Assembly (NCBI GenBank): GCA_022763385.1
Contig: JALEGQ010000046.1
Coordinates: forward strand, 1 to 34,222
DNA from: a bacterium
Lineage (GTDB): Bacteria > Bdellovibrionota_C > UBA2361 > RFPC01
DNA length: 34,222 nucleotides
Direction: 5' to 3'
This document shows, piece after piece, positions 1-8,335 of this stretch. The notes beneath the pieces are model-generated. The model was not told where the DNA came from and did not search any database. It saw only the letters and a program-made list of their open reading frames with translations. Both the position numbers and the translations under genes were made by a program. Position 1 is the stretch's first letter. Every line of letters starts with the position of its first letter.

Positions 1-3000
1 CTGCGGTGAAGGCTGAGCCATCGAAGTACACCGAGTCGTATTTATAGAGCGCAATTCGGTCAATACAGTGGCCGTTAGAGCGTCCCGAGACCTCCATGGT
101 GTGGGTTCCGGCGCTAAAGTACTGCCGGACCGGTCGTCCAACATTATCCACCGTTTTCGCGTCCCATGACCAGGTATTCGGTTGATTTTGATACACCTTC
201 GTCCAGCCATTTAATCCCTGCTCACCAGAGATATTCTGGCCGGTTGGAAACTGAACCCACGAATCGTTGTGCTCTGTCCGATCACTTCCGCGACAGATCC
301 TTGAGCGCCATCGGAGCTCGTAGTTCCCCGGAGTAGAGATCTCAAAGGGAAACTGAACCACTCCATCACCCGGACGGCTGTAGTTGTTGTTCCCCGTCCA
401 CTCGTAGTACGACGTTCCCGTAAACGGGGTGAAGGCGGTCCGCTGAGTCCATCCCCCCTGAGGGTTACTGCTCTCAAACTCCATGATGAGCCGTCCCCCC
501 TGCTCCTGGAATGCACCATCACCACCGACATATCCGGTTCGGCGGATAAGCGCGATCCAGTCACTCGAAACCGAATGTGGTGGAACTCCGAGGGAAGCTT
601 CTCCCGGGCCTTCGATGGTGCGCACGGTCCCGTTCTGCAAAAACGGAGTCGTTCCAAGGTAGCGAGGATTAAACCACTTTACCGAATACTCAGCCCGCTC
701 CGAGAGGTCGATACGGGCTCCAGCAGTTCCAGAAGGAAACTGTATCACCGTAACTCCGTGCTCCGAGAGATGAGCTGCCTCGGTGGTCAGAGCTCGACAT
801 CCGCTATCTCCACGGCACACCGTATTATCGACCTCCAGCTCCGAAAATGGCACATGGCTCTGTAAGAACCAGACGGCGTTTCGAGAGATATCCCAAAGGT
901 CATCACGGGTGCGAAAGTCTTCGAGGTCAAGATCATTGTGTGGGAGCCCGTAGCCGAAATAGCACTCCATACCGGCACCACCAGCGAGGAATGTTCCCCA
1001 CAGCGCATGTTTTCTCGTCTGTCCCCGCCGCGCACTATCGCCTCCGGAGAGACCGGGATCCGGTCGACACCCTTCTTGAGCCCCTCCCTGTTCATCCCAG
1101 GCGACCACCCACTGCTGTCCCTGATCTCCAGAGCGTCGGATCCAATCACGAATCACGTCGTATCCACTATTTCCCGTTGCGTGTTGGATCGAAGCTCCCC
1201 CAAAGACCGTTGTTCCGAGCAGAGGAGCAAAGACCCGCTCCTTATCTTGAGGAAAGGTGTGAATGGTAATCAGTCGACGGTACGGATCGTGCGTCTTGAA
1301 GAACTGTGCATAGGCGAGCTGTTGTTCTTCCGTGTTGGTGTTCTCCTCCCCCATGTTCCAGGTAAGAGCGAGCAGGTGTCCGAACCGAGCGATGTATTCT
1401 CGGTAAAACAGACGACGCTTGTGCCACAACTCACCGCCGTGGAGAAGTTGGTCATTCTCCTGTTCCTGGAGGAATAAATTGAGATGAATTCCGCGCTCCA
1501 TCATGTGATCAAACACGATCGCCCACTGGTCAAGCTTGCTCACGTCAAAGCGGAGACACTCTCCACCGGAGCACGTATTGTTTGCGGGGTAATCAACCCA
1601 GGGCCACACCTCTTGCCCGTCACCGTAGGCGTTCATCCCAATAACATATTGGGTGTTGACCCCCTTTTCTGCGAGATAGTTCAATGCTCCAATGATCTCT
1701 TTCCCACGTCCGCCCCGCCAGGTCGGATCACCGTTCCGCCAATCATCCCGGTGTGGCGCAAAGTGATGTACTCCATCCTGAAGGTCGTTTTGAACCCCTC
1801 CGTTATCAAAGGTGTTATCAAACCCGGCGTATCCGAGAAAATTTTCAGGACTTCCGGCACCGACCTTGAGGAAGTATTCACCGCTTCCCCGAAAACGGAG
1901 ATACCGTTCACCGACATACTCCAGCATCCCTTTGCTTCGAAAGTCTGCTCCCTCTTTGTTTGAGTCGACTACTGAAAATGTCCCCCGCAGACCGTCGAAC
2001 CCGGTTGCCGTTCCAGAGGCGGGATTGACCTTGGTCGCGACCTTATCACCTGTTCGAAAACTCACCGCAAAGTTCCACACTCCGGTAGAAGGGGGAGTAA
2101 AGTTCACCCGCCACTTATCTCCGCTGGTGGCTCCTGAATTCGCGGCATCTCCATCGGCTGCGAAATATCCAGGAACAACATACACCTCACTCCCGTGAGT
2201 AAAGGTCACATCGAGTCGGTAGTCGGCAAATGGATTGATCGCGCGACGCTCACCGGCACTCGGGCCGTCAAAGGTGAGGGTAATCTTGTGCCACTGTCTC
2301 TGCTCGCCACTGATGGTATATCCCGATCCCCCACCCTGAGCAGCTCGAACGGTGAGCTGTACCCGATCACTTGCACTCTCGCCTTCATCATCACGGACGG
2401 TGAGCTGAAAGAGGTACTGACCTTCTCGGAGTTGCGAGGCGGTGAGGGTGCTTGAATCTTCACCCTGTAGCCCGGCGGTCGAGGGTCCAGAGATCTGCTC
2501 CCAGCGGTACGAGACGATCTCGCCTCCATCAGGGTCCGTCGCCTCACCACTGAACTGCGCTGAGTCGGTAGGGAGCTGAATGGTCTGATCTTCACCCGCA
2601 TCTACAGTGGGCCCCTGTGATGGAGTTGGCGTGGGAGTCGGTGAAGGAGTCGGAGTCGGAGTCGGAGTCGGAGAAGGGGTCGGTGTTCCGAAATCTCCAT
2701 CTGACGCAACACGCAAACGGAGACGAAGCGCTTGCCCCTCTCCCGCTCGTCCAGTACCACGGGCGCCGCTGAAGGGAGTCGCGCGAAGAGAGAGCGTCAT
2801 CGGACCGTCGACCACCCGTTCTCGGAGAACACCTGAGATCTCGCCGTCAAGAGTGTATGGAACCCGACTATCGGTACGAAGTCGCGCTCCGGTATCAAGG
2901 TCTGAAAACACGACACTGGCAACTTCATTCGCATCTGCAAGAGCAGCGAGGGCGATCGCTCGGACGTTGCCGAGATCTTCGATAGCGATCTCTTGCTCAC

Positions 3001-3580
3001 CGCCTATTCGTTCGTACCCAAGAATGGGTTGAGCGGTGTCGGCGTCCAAGAGCGCAAAGCCGAGCACCTGTGGAGTAACTCTCTCGTCTCTATCCAACGC
3101 CCCCTTCTTCTTCCGTTGCAGAGGTTTACGACAGCTCTCGACAAACTCCTCTTCATCACCGCTCTGCCGAACGAGGCGTTTGAGAGTTCGCTTCGCGCGA
3201 CGCCGTCTCCTCGCTGTTGTTGATGAGAGGCGAGCAAAGAAAGCACGCTTTGAACGGAGGCGAGAGGGAACACTCTCAAGGGTAGAGAGCTCTCCAAGTT
3301 GATTCAATCGGCGGAGTATCCGGGCACATAATCTCGCTTTTCCGGAACACTGAAACGACTCCCCCTCTCCACTCTGCCAGAGATAGCTTCCCTGGACCGT
3401 GCTCACCGGGCGCCGGGCACCGTCTCGAATCTGAAGCACACACATCCCCCGCTCTATCCCTCCAGAGACGAAGGGAACGACTTCCATTGCCGGTCGGGCA
3501 AAGAGCGTCAGGGGTGTGAATGCCACCGAGAGGAAAAAAAAGAAGAACGGGAACCGAATGACCACACGTGGATACTGCAT
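1..3580 (-). CDS. Secreted DUF5060-type glycoside hydrolase with PKD-like domain (C-terminus off window)
   Basis: A single open frame runs from an ATG at 3580 through the left edge, about 1193 codons with no stop, so the C-terminus is missing. Residues 1-28 form a signal peptide with a Phe-rich core. An Arg/Lys-rich helical segment follows (about 60-150), then a poly-(Pro-Thr/Ser) linker at about 297-320, a PKD/REJ-like domain (about 321-410, starting PTVDAGEDQ), and a DUF5060-like beta domain (about 420-510). A TIM-barrel-like region (about 540-910) contains TWNMGEEN near 742 and VVAWDEQGG near 826; both carry acidic residues of the kind that are catalytic in clan-A glycosidases. A beta-sandwich-like, probably carbohydrate-binding region ends the visible part. 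The family acts on polysaccharides outside the cell; the substrate cannot be told from sequence. The gene is divergent from the 3733 hydrolase. I am confident in the frame and exported glycosidase class, less so in the exact family. Confidence 0.85.
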   Translation of the reverse strand, partial: MQYPRVVIRFPFFFFFLSVAFTPLTLFARPAMEVVPFVSGGIERGMCVLQIRDGARRPVSTVQGSYLWQSGEGESFQCSGKARLCARILRRLNQLGELSTLESVPSRLRSKRAFFARLSSTTARRRRRAKRTLKRLVRQSGDEEEFVESCRKPLQRKKKGALDRDERVTPQVLGFALLDADTAQPILGYERIGGEQEIAIEDLGNVRAIALAALADANEVASVVFSDLDTGARLRTDSRVPYTLDGEISGVLRERVVDGPMTLSLRATPFSGARGTGRAGEGQALRLRLRVASDGDFGTPTPSPTPTPTPTPSPTPTPTPSQGPTVDAGEDQTIQLPTDSAQFSGEATDPDGGEIVSYRWEQISGPSTAGLQGEDSSTLTASQLREGQYLFQLTVRDDEGESASDRVQLTVRAAQGGGSGYTISGEQRQWHKITLTFDGPSAGERRAINPFADYRLDVTFTHGSEVYVVPGYFAADGDAANSGATSGDKWRVNFTPPSTGVWNFAVSFRTGDKVATKVNPASGTATGFDGLRGTFSVVDSNKEGADFRSKGMLEYVGERYLRFRGSGEYFLKVGAGSPENFLGYAGFDNTFDNGGVQNDLQDGVHHFAPHRDDWRNGDPTWRGGRGKEIIGALNYLAEKGVNTQYVIGMNAYGDGQEVWPWVDYPANNTCSGGECLRFDVSKLDQWAIVFDHMMERGIHLNLFLQEQENDQLLHGGELWHKRRLFYREYIARFGHLLALTWNMGEENTNTEEQQLAYAQFFKTHDPYRRLITIHTFPQDKERVFAPLLGTTVFGGASIQHATGNSGYDVIRDWIRRSGDQGQQWVVAWDEQGGAQEGCRPDPGLSGGDSARRGQTRKHALWGTFLAGGAGMECYFGYGLPHNDLDLEDFRTRDDLWDISRNAVWFLQSHVPFSELEVDNTVCRGDSGCRALTTEAAHLSEHGVTVIQFPSGTAGARIDLSERAEYSVKWFNPRYLGTTPFLQNGTVRTIEGPGEASLGVPPHSVSSDWIALIRRTGYVGGDGAFQEQGGRLIMEFESSNPQGGWTQRTAFTPFTGTSYYEWTGNNNYSRPGDGVVQFPFEISTPGNYELRWRSRICRGSDRTEHNDSWVQFPTGQNISGEQGLNGWTKVYQNQPNTWSWDAKTVDNVGRPVRQYFSAGTHTMEVSGRSNGHCIDRIALYKYDSVYFDGSAFTA
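2646..2669. repeat. Hexanucleotide tandem repeat (GGAGTC)x4 in the Pro-Thr linker
   Basis: Four perfect GGAGTC units lie inside the minus-strand glycosidase gene and encode alternating Pro-Thr. The wider linker, 2622-2689, has the same six-base period with substitutions. Slippage here would add or remove whole Pro-Thr pairs and keep the frame. Confidence 0.9.
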
Positions 3581-3613
3581 ACCTAAGAAATTCCATCAGA
3601 GAAAACTACTGCG

Positions 3614-3633
3614 CTCACTGAGTTTTCAGTGAG
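3614..3633. promoter_or_regulatory. Perfect inverted repeat between two divergent genes
   Basis: CTCACTGA and TCAGTGAG form a perfect 8-bp inverted repeat around GTTT, in the 152-bp gap between the glycosidase start (3580) and the hydrolase start (3733). No T-run follows on either strand and both genes point away from it, so an operator or 5'-leader hairpin is more likely than a terminator. The role is inferred. Confidence 0.45.
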
Positions 3634-3732
3634 TTTCTGACCTGTAGCCTCAGGGCTGCAAAAAATACTCCAAGACCTTTTCTCGTTGCGGCGGTAACGT
3701 ACAATACCCATTACTGGAAGCAAGTTTTTTCT

Positions 3733-4713
3733 ATGAATCACCCCTTTTCCCCACATTTCGAGCCACCAAGGTTCTTTCGAAATCCTGACCTTCAGACCGT
3801 GCTCGGAAGCTCTTTAAGGCCGATTCGTCCTCGTCCCGCTACTCGAGAACGGATTCAGACCTCAGATGGAGATTTTTTGGATCTCGATCTCATGGGTCCA
3901 GAAAGCTCACACGTTGTTATCATCTGCCACGGACTGGAGGGGTCAGCTCAGCGGGCCTATGTCCAGGGGATGGCTCGTACCCTCCTTGAGTACAGAGACG
4001 AAACTGTCCCAACCATAGCGGCGCTGAACTTTCGGGGATGCAGCGGGGAACCGAACAGAAAGCCCTACAGCTACCACAGCGGCTCTTCTGACGACCTCCG
4101 TGAGGTGATCGCCCATCTCAGTACGCGTTTCCCTGAGATCTCTCTCGTTGGCTTTTCCCTCGGAGGGAACGTCGTCTTAAAATACCTCGGCGAGATGGGG
4201 GCGCGTGGCGAGTCTCCCATTGCCCGAGCCGTAGCGATCTCGGTGCCCGTGGACCTGGCCGGGTGTGCGGAGAGGCTCGCCCTTCCCCGCAATCGATTCT
4301 ACATGCGCCGCTTCCTCCGAATGCTCCACGAAAAGCTCAGCGCAAAGGAAGCGATGTTTCCAAATGAGATCTCGGTGAGCAACTTCCACGAGCTTGAAAC
4401 TTTTGCGGATTTCGATGGGAGGTATATCGCCCCTCTCCACGGCTTCCGAGATGCAAAAGACTACTGGGAGCAGTGCAGCTCTCTTCCGCTCCTCTCACAG
4501 ATCCGCGTTCCCACTCTCCTGATCAATGCCCAAGACGATCCTTTTCTCCATCCCCGGTGTTTTCCGCACGAGGTGGCAACCGTGAATCCGCACTTCTCAC
4601 TGCTCACTCCGCAGTACGGTGGACACGTTGGGTTCTTCCATACTCCGTGGGACCGCGTCTACTGGAGTGAACAACAGACGGCACAATTTTTATTCGGAAG
4701 AGACGAAGAGTAA
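3733..4713 (+). CDS. YheT-like alpha/beta hydrolase
   Basis: This 326-residue protein belongs by eye to the YheT/EMB8 group of alpha/beta hydrolases, which are cytoplasmic esterase-like enzymes of uncertain substrate. The N-terminal PxFFRNPDLQTVLGS stretch is typical of that group. The oxyanion region is HGLEGS (66-71). The nucleophile elbow GFSLGGN places the Ser at 142, with Asp268/269 in NAQDDPF and His298 in YGGHVGFF, so the triad is complete. No signal peptide is seen. The start is the ATG at 3733; a GGAAG lies 12 nt upstream, which is a poor ribosome site, but the first residues match the family start. The gene is divergent from the glycosidase and its stop lies 3 nt from the convergent DUF1501 gene. 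Confidence 0.88.
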   Translation: MNHPFSPHFEPPRFFRNPDLQTVLGSSLRPIRPRPATRERIQTSDGDFLDLDLMGPESSHVVIICHGLEGSAQRAYVQGMARTLLEYRDETVPTIAALNFRGCSGEPNRKPYSYHSGSSDDLREVIAHLSTRFPEISLVGFSLGGNVVLKYLGEMGARGESPIARAVAISVPVDLAGCAERLALPRNRFYMRRFLRMLHEKLSAKEAMFPNEISVSNFHELETFADFDGRYIAPLHGFRDAKDYWEQCSSLPLLSQIRVPTLLINAQDDPFLHPRCFPHEVATVNPHFSLLTPQYGGHVGFFHTPWDRVYWSEQQTAQFLFGRDEE

Positions 4714-4716
4714 CCG

Positions 4717-6066
4717 CTACGAAAGAATGCCGAGCTTTTCGTACCGATATGACGAGTCAGGAAAGACGAGCTCTGGTGCAACCCCAAGCACCTCTGAAAA
4801 AACTTCCGCAAAGATATTCCGGTAGTCTATTCGCGGACGAAGGGCATTAAACTGCTCATCCTGTATTTCGGCGAGGGTAGGCGGTTCGCCGATGACTCCG
4901 GAAGAGATGTTCCCACCAAGTACGATTGTTGTGCTTCCATAGCCGTGGTCAGTTCCGGCTGTGGCGTAGTTTGCCGGAGCATTTTGGTAGAGCGTCCGTC
5001 CAAACTCTGAATAGAGAATGACATATGTCTTGCGAGCAACACCAAAGAGCTGCATATCACGATAGAAGGTGGCGAGGTTCGTTGATAGCTCTCGGAGCCG
5101 TCCTGAAAGGCTCTTTTCTGCCCGGTGCGGATTCGCCTGATCGCTGTGGGTATCGTACCCCGTCTGACTGACGAGAAAGACCTGATCCTTACCCGCGTAG
5201 GTGAGATCACGTCGAGTCTCCTTTGACCTGATGATCTTTGCGATATCGCGAAGCTGCACCCCAACAGAAGACTCATCATCGTAATCCCCGGCATCATTGC
5301 TCCCTACTTCCTGATTAATAATGGAGCGTTGCACGAGACCAGCCGTATCGTGAAGAACACGGTTCTCGTAAAGAAACTTCCCGGCAAGCTCTCCCCGCTC
5401 TTGCTGTAGCTCAAGGAGGTCTCGTTTCAACTTTCCGGCAAGAGAAACCTGAGCTCGATCTTCCCAATACGTTCCACGGTATCCGAAACTCTCCAGATCA
5501 CGGAGCTGTACCGGAGCCTTCTTTGCAGTGTTGACGTCAGAAGGGTTCGATACTTCAAACGCCCAGTACTGCAAGGTGTCCCAATCTTTCAGATCCATCA
5601 GGCGGGCGAGAAAACCACGCTTTTGTGCTCCATGAATGTCACTGCGGCCAAGGCTCATAATGACCTGACAGGTGTCGTGGCTCCGGCCAGGATTATCAGG
5701 GATGCCGTACCCCTGAACGATCTTCATCTTGTCCCCGGCTACCCGTACGAGCGGAGCAAACTCTGGGTGAAGCCCAACCTTCGAGGAGATCCCCGTCTGA
5801 GGATCTATCCGAAGCACACCACTCTGCTCCTGAGCGAACGAGGGCCGCAATCGTTGCGCGATAGGATCAACGAGGGGCCCTTCATAGAACGGATACGCCA
5901 TCAGACCATCAAGTCCTCCGAGGAGGTTTACGACGACGATATTTGCTCCGCTGCCTGCCTGCTGCGCAACAGAGAAGCTCGGTCCAGCGACCGTGCCGAG
6001 CAGCGCAGCACCGCCTGTTTGGGAGAGCACCTGCAAAAACTTTCTTCGCGAAAATGGCTTCGTCAT
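4717..6066 (-). CDS. DUF1501 protein with Tat signal
   Basis: This 449-residue protein begins with a twin-arginine signal (SRRKFLQV at 6-13, followed by a hydrophobic stretch to about 35), so it should be exported folded. The DUF1501 family belongs to the alkaline-phosphatase/sulfatase-like fold, and its function is not established. Visible family motifs are LLGGLDGL near 50, RSHDTCQ near 128, SQTGYDTHSDQ near 300, YSEFGRT near 350 and GTDHGYGSTT near 370. The ATG at 6066 has GGGGAGAAGG just upstream and begins 12 nt after the DUF1800 stop, so the two genes are almost surely one transcript. In many bacteria DUF1800 and DUF1501 genes occur as such a pair. Confidence 0.92.
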   Translation of the reverse strand: MTKPFSRRKFLQVLSQTGGAALLGTVAGPSFSVAQQAGSGANIVVVNLLGGLDGLMAYPFYEGPLVDPIAQRLRPSFAQEQSGVLRIDPQTGISSKVGLHPEFAPLVRVAGDKMKIVQGYGIPDNPGRSHDTCQVIMSLGRSDIHGAQKRGFLARLMDLKDWDTLQYWAFEVSNPSDVNTAKKAPVQLRDLESFGYRGTYWEDRAQVSLAGKLKRDLLELQQERGELAGKFLYENRVLHDTAGLVQRSIINQEVGSNDAGDYDDESSVGVQLRDIAKIIRSKETRRDLTYAGKDQVFLVSQTGYDTHSDQANPHRAEKSLSGRLRELSTNLATFYRDMQLFGVARKTYVILYSEFGRTLYQNAPANYATAGTDHGYGSTTIVLGGNISSGVIGEPPTLAEIQDEQFNALRPRIDYRNIFAEVFSEVLGVAPELVFPDSSYRYEKLGILS

Positions 6067-6078
6067 CCTTCTCCCCTC

Positions 6079-8073
6079 TTATCGCAAGGCTACGCGGTAT
6101 ACTGTCCCCATCGCACAGATCAGCGCCGGCATCTTCTGACGAAGATACCACTCTGCCTGAAAGTTTGGCTCAAACTGATGCACCTCTCCACCCCTGCTTT
6201 CATCGGTATAAGAACGGAGGAACTCCTCCAAGAGGCTGACTTCCGCAGTGGTAAGCTCGAGATCATAAACCTGAAGCGCGAGTCGGCGAATCATCTCCGG
6301 AAGAGGCTCTTGCTCATCGAGAGAGAACCGTTCTCGGAAATCAACCTTCTCGCCATTAAGCGCGTTAAAGATTTCGGCACATCCGTGCGTCCGTTGCTGA
6401 AGCAGTTGTGAGGAGAGCCACGCTTCTCCTCGTGAGATCTCTCCATTCCGATTGATGTTGCAGCTCTGCTTCCAGCCAAAGACGGAGGGAGGGCTGAAGA
6501 GCTCCTGCCCACTCATCTCAGCAGCCCGTGCGACGCTTGCATAGAGGCCGAGCGATCCGCTCCAGTTGCCCCCACTCGGAGAGAGACCGGTGGGAAAGAT
6601 TCTCCGAGCGAGCTTCACGAAATGCTCCACCGGGGAGGAGATACAGGAGCGCTTCGCCGGTTGAGAAAACATCGCTTTCGAACGGAGGATCTTCCGGAGA
6701 AAGGGCTTGAGCCGGTAACGAGATGAGATCAGGAGTGCAGCGAGTTCATTCCCCATCTCTTCTGAGATCCCAGGATAGAGCATATTTCCCGCGAGACGCT
6801 CAGCGATGTAGCGAGCAGCTCCGGGATGACGGTAGAGGATGTGATCGATAAACTGTTCTGCAGAGGGAGAGCCCTGAAGCTCTGCCCCCGGTATTCCAGC
6901 GAATGCCGTTCTCGGAGTGTTATCTCGAGCAGCAGGGAAGAACGAGATGATCAGTGAATCATTCCCAAGCTCTGGATCGGAGCCGAAGTCCTCTTGGTAC
7001 CCACTTACAAATCCGGTTGCCGCAACGATGGTCTCTTCATCGTAGTTCGGATGAAGGGTGAAGGGATCGATCGCCCCGAGCGTAAACAGCTCGAGCAACT
7101 CTCGAGCAAAGTTCTGATTCGGCGAAACAACGGTGTTATCCTTGTTGCCGAGCCAGACATTCATCGCTTGATCGGTGAGCATTCCGACCACGAGGGAGCG
7201 GAAGTTCCCGACTGCATGTTCCCGGAGAAGCTCCACATGGGCTTTCAATCCGTAACCTCGATATCCGTTGAAAGAAAATGAGAGTGAATCAAGGTCGGTA
7301 GCAAAGTGAGCGCTGAGCTGGAGAAACATCCAATCGTGAAATGGATTCCGACTCTCAACCATCTGGAAGAGTTGAGAGCTCTGTATGCCGCGAAAGGTCC
7401 ACACCTCTTCCGGTCGGTCATCACGCTCAGGCCGGTGCCGTCCAAGCGCTTCCCACTCCCCAAGCCGCAAACGAAAACGGTGATCTTCTTCAGGCGTTGT
7501 GACCCCATCAACGAGGGCATCGACCAAGGCGGCAAGACCATCCTCCCGTCCGATTCTCCTGAGCTCCGCAGTCCCCCCAAAGGCTACCTTGTTGAGCAGG
7601 TGAGTTATCTCCGCTTCGGTGAGATCATCGCGATAGGGCTCCAGTGAACTCCGAGCGTCTTCCCCCTCTTGAGTCGACCGATCCGCACACTCCCGGAGGA
7701 GTGATCTCACCCGTTCCAGCGTTGCTTCCTGCTTGCGCAGCCTTCGTCGAACGACTTTCAGCTTCCTTCGCCGCTTCTTTTTCCGGGAAAGCCGTACCTC
7801 AATCCGCTCAAGACGAGCGATCTTCCGCTCAAAGGCAGGCTCTCTGAGCGGAATAAACCGTCCCCCGACTTTCTTCTTGCCCTTTAAGCGACCGAGCTCA
7901 AAGGTGCCGTTGCGAGCACGGCAGAGCATCTTCTTGCCCCCCACAGAGGAGAACTGCCCGGCGGTCTTCTTCGTAATCTTGATCGAACGGCGACCAGCAG
8001 CAGCCTCGTACGGAAGCACCGTCATGAACGCCACAAGAATAAGAACACTGGATAAGTGGTTGAGAGTAGACAT
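6079..8073 (-). CDS. DUF1800 protein with Arg/Lys-rich N-terminal extension
   Basis: This 664-residue exported protein has a signal peptide (1-26, ending EAAA). A strongly basic region at about 28-130 includes an Arg/Lys run near 75-100 and looks helical or coiled-coil; a Cys sits near 49 and another near 111. The DUF1800 domain fills about 150-660, with the signature NQNFARELLELFTLG near 320 and HFATD near 255. DUF1800 proteins have no settled biochemical function; they are usually encoded beside DUF1501 proteins, as here. The basic extension is not part of the family and resembles the region after the signal peptide of the glycosidase at 3580. The gene is divergent from ubiD, with 262 bp between starts. 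Confidence 0.92.
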   Translation of the reverse strand: MSTLNHLSSVLILVAFMTVLPYEAAAGRRSIKITKKTAGQFSSVGGKKMLCRARNGTFELGRLKGKKKVGGRFIPLREPAFERKIARLERIEVRLSRKKKRRRKLKVVRRRLRKQEATLERVRSLLRECADRSTQEGEDARSSLEPYRDDLTEAEITHLLNKVAFGGTAELRRIGREDGLAALVDALVDGVTTPEEDHRFRLRLGEWEALGRHRPERDDRPEEVWTFRGIQSSQLFQMVESRNPFHDWMFLQLSAHFATDLDSLSFSFNGYRGYGLKAHVELLREHAVGNFRSLVVGMLTDQAMNVWLGNKDNTVVSPNQNFARELLELFTLGAIDPFTLHPNYDEETIVAATGFVSGYQEDFGSDPELGNDSLIISFFPAARDNTPRTAFAGIPGAELQGSPSAEQFIDHILYRHPGAARYIAERLAGNMLYPGISEEMGNELAALLISSRYRLKPFLRKILRSKAMFSQPAKRSCISSPVEHFVKLARRIFPTGLSPSGGNWSGSLGLYASVARAAEMSGQELFSPPSVFGWKQSCNINRNGEISRGEAWLSSQLLQQRTHGCAEIFNALNGEKVDFRERFSLDEQEPLPEMIRRLALQVYDLELTTAEVSLLEEFLRSYTDESRGGEVHQFEPNFQAEWYLRQKMPALICAMGTVYRVALR

Positions 8074-8127
8074 ATATCCCGAACAGACCGAAGCAATACT
8101 CGCGCTGACAAGGCGCTGGTCCTAATG

Positions 8128-8146
8128 GGTACGCAATTTACGTACC
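8128..8146. promoter_or_regulatory. Inverted repeat in the DUF1800/ubiD divergent gap
   Basis: GGTACG and CGTACC form a 6-bp inverted repeat around CAATTTA, extendable by two A-T pairs past one mismatch. It lies 55 nt upstream of the DUF1800 start and about 190 nt upstream of the ubiD start. It is a candidate operator; no promoter hexamers could be assigned with confidence. Confidence 0.3.
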
Positions 8147-8335
8147 ATCGCACTCTCTCACCTCGGCGCAGAAGAGACCGATAAGGTGGTTCCCACCCCT
8201 CAAAGATGAGAGGGAGGCCGCCCTCACCCGGAAAACTTTGCGCCCCTCGGGAGGTGATTGGATCTCCGGCCACGGTCCCGGCATACTAGAGAGGCCGTGG
8301 ACTTCACCGCCAAGCATTCACCGTACGGAGGTGCT

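Noticed and set aside
3004-3297. Several minus- and plus-strand frames within 1-3600
   Set aside because: They are shadows of the single long minus-strand glycosidase frame, which is open throughout and carries coherent domains.
3700-3705. TACAAT as a -10 box for the YheT-like hydrolase
   Set aside because: The only -35 candidate (TTTTCT) is poor; not strong enough to list as a promoter.
8258-8335. N-terminal extension of ubiD from a TTG at 8258
   Set aside because: No family similarity; GGAGGT before the GTG at 8336 and the family start residue favour the shorter form.
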